This document shows, piece by piece, positions 5,846 to 8,286 of a DNA stretch of 8,286 bases (position 1 is its first letter; the number at the start of each line of letters is the position of its first letter). Below the pieces are notes generated by a model. The model ran no database searches. It saw only the letters and a program-made list of their open reading frames with translations, and was not told the origin of the DNA. The stretch comes from Inquilinus sp. (GTDB taxonomy: Bacteria; Pseudomonadota; Alphaproteobacteria; DSM-16000; Inquilinaceae), in NCBI GenBank assembly GCA_013003675.1, contig JABDIP010000433.1, forward strand, positions 1 to 8,286, in the 5' to 3' direction. Made by a program: the position numbers and the translations under genes.

Positions 5846-5862
5846 TGCAATGCTGCACTGCA
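5846..5862. promoter_or_regulatory. Cluster of three TGCA motifs upstream of the DUF1127-like gene
   Basis: TGCA occurs at 5846-5849, 5854-5857 and 5859-5862, followed by a run of six A. It lies about 95-110 bases before the + strand ATG at 5958. The even spacing suggests a repeated half-site for an unidentified regulator, but no protein can be named and chance is possible. Confidence 0.25.
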
Positions 5863-5957
5863 AAAAATCCCGTGGCAAGGGCGGGTTGCCGGCGACACCT
5901 TAGGCTCGAGCGAAACGGACGAACCGAACTGAACTGACCTCTTCGGGATACAGAAAG

Positions 5958-6434
5958 ATGACCGAGATGACATTCGACAACCGCGCCACCCTGATCGACG
6001 CCCTGCGCGCCGACATCGCCGCCGCTTTGGCCGACCGGCGGGCCCGTCGCGCCGCCGTTCGCGCCGACCGCGTCGCCCGCGCCCAACTGGCGGCGATGAG
6101 CGACCGCCAGCTTGCCGATCTGGCCTTCGAGCGCGAGACCGTGGCCGACCGGCTGGACGCCGCGCGCTCGGCAAAGCCGGTCGAGACCGCCGCTGGCGGC
6201 CATGTGGCCCGCTGGTTCGCCGCCCACCGCGAAGAACGGCGAATCCGCCGCGAACTGGGTGCCTATAGCGACGCCGATCTGCTCGACCTGGGCATCGGCC
6301 GCGGCGATATCGCCGCGGTGGCGCGCGGCGAGCCGGTGTTGACGTTCCGCGACGCCGGCACCGTCGACCGCCATTTCGCCGCCGGCACCGTTCCGACCGC
6401 CGCCAACCGCCCGGCCCGGCGCCGGGTTGCGTAA
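5958..6434 (+). CDS. DUF1127-family protein with two DUF1127-like segments
   Basis: This is a 158-residue basic, Arg/Ala-rich protein with no membrane segment. The C-terminal segment at about 97-125 (RRELGAYSDADLLDLGIG, then RGDIAAVARGE) is a clear DUF1127 motif: R.L..hsD.dLxDlGhxRxDI. A second, weaker version lies at about 41-68 (RAQLAAMSDRQLADLAFERE). Most DUF1127 proteins are under 100 residues with one motif, so this one is long and looks like an internal duplication. In Rhodobacter and Agrobacterium, small DUF1127 proteins take part in RNA turnover and phosphate/carbon adaptation through an Arg-rich RNA-binding surface; an RNA-related role is inferred here only by family. The ATG at 5958 has a poor ribosome-binding site (AGAAAG); a second in-frame ATG follows three codons later. 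A hairpin terminator follows the stop. Confidence 0.85.
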   Translation: MTEMTFDNRATLIDALRADIAAALADRRARRAAVRADRVARAQLAAMSDRQLADLAFERETVADRLDAARSAKPVETAAGGHVARWFAAHREERRIRRELGAYSDADLLDLGIGRGDIAAVARGEPVLTFRDAGTVDRHFAAGTVPTAANRPARRRVA

Positions 6435-6469
6435 AGCCCCGGTCGCCGCCGACTTAGGTTTTCCGGGAA

Positions 6470-6491
6470 CGGGGACCGGTTTCCGTCCCCG
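6470..6491 (+). terminator. Probable terminator of the DUF1127-like gene
   Basis: CGGGGAC (6470-6476) pairs with GTCCCCG (6485-6491) around an 8-base loop, followed by the pyrimidine-rich CTCTCTGTTG. It begins 36 bases after the stop codon at 6434. The stem is short but GC-rich, and the trailing T content is modest. Confidence 0.5.
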
Positions 6492-6603
6492 CTCTCTGTT
6501 GCATGGGCATGGCGGTGGATCGCGTTCGGGGGTGAACCCGCCTCGCCCCTTCGTCGTTTAGACGTCCTCTCGCCGGGCGGTCTGGCGTATAGCTGTCATT
6601 GCC

Positions 6604-8034
6604 ATGGCAAGCAGCGCGGCATCGACGGCGACGACCGGCATAGGGAATGGCCGCCCGGAACGGGGGCGGAATAGCGGCCCGGATCGGAAGCGGCCGCGCG
6701 TCTCCCGAATCCGGCCCGTGGCCGCCCTGTCGGTCGTCCTGTTGGCTGCCGGCTGCGGAGCTGAGGATGCGGAGCAGGCCCGTCTGTGCAGGGCGGTGAT
6801 CCCGGCACTGGAGGGCGGCGCCGTGATCGAACGGGTGGAGACGCTGCCGGCGCCGGCGCCGCACGACGTCGCCCTGCGCTACTACGCCACCGACGGCACC
6901 GGCCGTACCATCGTCCAGGACCTCACCTGCCGCTTCGCCGGCGGCACGCTGCAGGCCGGCCGGCTGGATTTGGTCGGCGTCGACAGCGACCGCACCGGCG
7001 AGCTGACGCCGGTGCGGCTGCACATGCTGCGGGTCTGGCTCGCCCTGTTCGATGCCGGGCGGGTGGCGGCGCCGGATCAGGGGCCGGCGAATGGCGCTCC
7101 GCGCGGGGCGGGTTTCACCGCCGTCTATCTCCTGCAGCAGGGCGTCAACGCGATCGCCATCGGTTGCATCTATGCGTTGCTGGCGGTGGGCTTCACCCTG
7201 GTCTACGGCATCATCGGCCGGATCAACCTGGCCTTCGGCGAACTGGCGATGATCGGCGGATTCACGACCTTCATCGGCGCCACCCTGGCCGGCGGCGTTC
7301 CAGGCGTGCCGCTGCCGCTGGCGCTGCTGGCGGTGCTCGGACTGGCGATGGCGGTCGCCGGTGCCCATGGCTGGGCCACCGAGCGGCTGGTATTCCGGCC
7401 GCTGCGCGGCAGCACCTCGCAGGCCGCCCTGATCGCCACGATCGGCCTGGCGATCTTCCTGCAGGAATATGTGCGGTTGATCCAGGGTTCGCGCGACCGG
7501 TGGCTGCAGCCGGTCTTCAGCGAGCGTCTCGATCTGGCCGAGGCCGGCGGCTTCGCCGCCTCGATCAGCCTGGGGCAGATCGTCGTCGCCGGGCTGACCG
7601 CCGTGCTGCTGACCGGGCTGCACCTGATCCTGACGCGGACCGGGCTCGGCCGCGCCCAGCGGGCCTGTGCCGACGATTCCGGGATGGCGGCCCTGCTGGG
7701 GGTCGATGTCGACCGCACGATCGGCCGCACCTTCGCGCTCGGCGGCGCGCTGGCGGCGGCGGCCGGTTTCGTGGTCGCGACCTATTTCGGCGGCGTCAAC
7801 TTCTTCATGGGCCACATGCTCGGCTTCAAGGCGCTGGCCGCCGCCATCGTCGGCGGCATCGGCTCGGTCGGCGGGGCCATCCTCGGCGGCCTGCTGATCG
7901 GGCTGTTCGAGACGCTGTGGTCGGGCTACCTCGCCATCGCCTACAAGGACATCGCCGTGTTCACGGTCCTGACCGTGGTGCTGATCTTCCGCCCGGATGG
8001 CTTGCTCGGCCGCGGATCGTCGCGGCGGGTCTAG
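6604..8034 (+). CDS. LivH-type branched-chain amino acid ABC permease with N-terminal lipoprotein-like domain
   Basis: This is a 476-residue protein. Residues about 170-476 are a full LivH-type inner-membrane permease with about eight hydrophobic segments, including the conserved start GVNAIAIGCIYALLAVGFTL, the segment GRINLAFGELAMIGGF, and the cytoplasmic coupling region around 344-381 (TRTGLGRAQRACADD, then LLGVDVDRTIGRTFALGG). It would carry leucine/isoleucine/valine or related compounds. LivH is normally about 290-310 residues; here about 165 extra residues precede it. They comprise a basic leader, a hydrophobic stretch ending LLAAGC with C51 as a possible lipidation site, and a domain with C62 and C109 that would face the periplasm. 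The ATG at 6604 lacks a clear ribosome-binding site; GTG at 6718 is an alternative start but would leave the signal without positive charge. The stop codon lies in the CTAG of element copy 2, and no livM follows within the window. Confidence 0.85.
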   Translation: MASSAASTATTGIGNGRPERGRNSGPDRKRPRVSRIRPVAALSVVLLAAGCGAEDAEQARLCRAVIPALEGGAVIERVETLPAPAPHDVALRYYATDGTGRTIVQDLTCRFAGGTLQAGRLDLVGVDSDRTGELTPVRLHMLRVWLALFDAGRVAAPDQGPANGAPRGAGFTAVYLLQQGVNAIAIGCIYALLAVGFTLVYGIIGRINLAFGELAMIGGFTTFIGATLAGGVPGVPLPLALLAVLGLAMAVAGAHGWATERLVFRPLRGSTSQAALIATIGLAIFLQEYVRLIQGSRDRWLQPVFSERLDLAEAGGFAASISLGQIVVAGLTAVLLTGLHLILTRTGLGRAQRACADDSGMAALLGVDVDRTIGRTFALGGALAAAAGFVVATYFGGVNFFMGHMLGFKALAAAIVGGIGSVGGAILGGLLIGLFETLWSGYLAIAYKDIAVFTVLTVVLIFRPDGLLGRGSSRRV

Positions 8035-8163
8035 TGTCATGGTTTCGAAGTTCGGCACATTTCATGTGCCGGATTTCGGAAGCTGAATGACACTAGAATC
8101 ATAGAGTTAGTGTCCCTTTGATTCTTCAATTCGCTCATGCGAATTTCAGGATCGGGACACTAG
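8031..8163. mobile_element. 133-bp two-hairpin MITE-like element, copy 2
   Basis: This copy has the same orientation and length as the one at 1451-1583, with seven substitutions and no gaps. Unit 1 (8031-8096) has perfect 10-bp arms CTAGTGTCAT/ATGACACTAG, so copy 2 keeps the intact palindrome that copy 1 lost by one T-to-G change. Unit 2 (8108-8162) has arms TAGTGTCCC/GGGACACTA. The left-end CTAG contains the stop codon of the LivH gene (8032-8034). The right-end CTAG directly adjoins an IS630-type element. The position between convergent genes is also suitable for a terminator. Confidence 0.8.
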
Positions 8164-8286
8164 TGACCTGAGTCAGAGATACGCATTGGAATTTTCCGGG
8201 CAGGTTCTCAGGCAGAAGCGCTTGACGGCTTCGAGGATCTGGTCCGCGGTTCTGACCCATATGAAGGGTTTGGGCTCCTCGTTTCG
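8162..8286 (-). mobile_element. IS630-family insertion sequence, end only (partial)
   Basis: The DNA to the right of copy 2 is the transposase end of an IS630-family element running off the window. IS630 elements insert at TA, preferentially in CTAG, and duplicate the TA. The CTAG at 8160-8163 is therefore the probable junction, with the IS tip reading GTGACCTGAG inward. The exact tip is inferred because the other end is not visible. Confidence 0.6.
8173..8286 (-). CDS. IS630-family transposase, C-terminal fragment (partial)
   Basis: The last 37 codons and the TGA stop are visible; the rest is beyond the window. The tail reads NEEPKPFIWVRTADQILEAV, then KRFC. This matches the typical IS630/Tc1-mariner transposase C-terminus of the form N.nPKPFvWtkTAdeIL.si.RfC. 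The catalytic DDE residues lie upstream, off the window, so whether the enzyme is intact cannot be judged. The stop codon is 9 bases from the repeat element's CTAG, the usual closeness of an IS630 transposase gene to its element's end. The gene is convergent with livH, and its insertion lies where the rest of a liv operon would be expected. Confidence 0.85.
   Translation of the reverse strand, partial: RNEEPKPFIWVRTADQILEAVKRFCLRTCPENSNAYL

Larger units (their letters stand above)
5587..5957. other. 371-bp divergent intergenic region
   Basis: This gap separates the DUF2267 gene (-) from the DUF1127-like gene (+). It holds the FNR-type promoter for the - strand gene (about 5758-5806) and a cluster of three TGCA motifs (5846-5862) that could belong to the + strand gene. 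The part from 5587 to about 5757 would be a 172-base 5' leader of the DUF2267 mRNA. I see no convincing small gene, RNA gene or repeat in it. Confidence 0.6.

Noticed and set aside
5748..6374. 208-codon minus-strand frame opposite the DUF1127-like gene
   Set aside because: Its composition is that of an antisense shadow, and the + strand contains recognisable DUF1127 motifs and a terminator.
6454..8058. Long minus-strand open frame (over 500 codons) antisense to livH
   Set aside because: It is Gln/Arg/Gly/Asp-rich with no hydrophobic core or family resemblance, as expected for the complement of a GC-rich gene. The + strand frame is a clear LivH.
1451..8163. The two element copies as ends of a composite transposon carrying 2-8 kb
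   Set aside because: The copies are in direct orientation, lack a transposase inside, and flank ordinary chromosomal genes with uniform composition; independent insertions are simpler.

Overview
The window is GC-rich, densely coded DNA. It most resembles an alphaproteobacterium of the Rhodospirillales/Azospirillum type. That placement is an inference from gene content (an iron-sulfur photolyase, a bactofilin, DUF1127 and DUF2267 proteins, a LivH permease), from a perfect FNR/FixK-type operator, and from three copies of TTAACCAT, the half-site bound by the alphaproteobacterial cell-cycle regulator CtrA. No rRNA, tRNA or CRISPR array was seen. No gene set stands out as a new multi-gene system. 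The most unusual items are the repeat element, the regulatory sites and two odd protein architectures.

Layout. Positions 1-300 (+) hold the last codons of a sugar-type ABC transporter ATPase and a 53-aa membrane-anchored small protein. Positions 435-3148 (-) hold a DUF1186/SEC-C protein and, upstream of it, a FeS-BCP (PhrB-like) photolyase, with one copy of a 133-bp two-hairpin element between them. A hypothetical gene (3336-3884, +) diverges from the photolyase. It converges on a bactofilin gene (4069-4536, -) across a strong bidirectional terminator. Next come a small coiled-coil gene (4695-4985, -) and a DUF2267 gene (5158-5586, -). The DUF2267 gene has an FNR-type class II promoter in a 371-bp intergenic region. 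A protein with two DUF1127-like segments diverges from it (5958-6434, +). A LivH-type amino-acid ABC permease with an unusual lipoprotein-like N-terminal domain follows (6604-8034, +). The second copy of the 133-bp element begins exactly at the LivH stop codon, and the 3' end of an IS630-family transposase gene runs off the right edge on the - strand.

How it fits together. The 133-bp element has CTAG at both ends. In copy 1 that CTAG supplies the photolyase stop codon, and in copy 2 it supplies the LivH stop codon. In copy 2 an IS630-type insertion sequence starts at the other CTAG. IS630 elements are known to favour TA within CTAG, so the element is best read as a MITE moved by an IS630-type transposase. 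The livH gene is followed by this mobile DNA instead of the usual livM, livG and livF. Three minus-strand genes (photolyase, bactofilin, coiled-coil protein) each have TTAACCAT upstream on their own coding strand, which suggests shared cell-cycle (CtrA) control. The DUF2267 gene looks oxygen-responsive.
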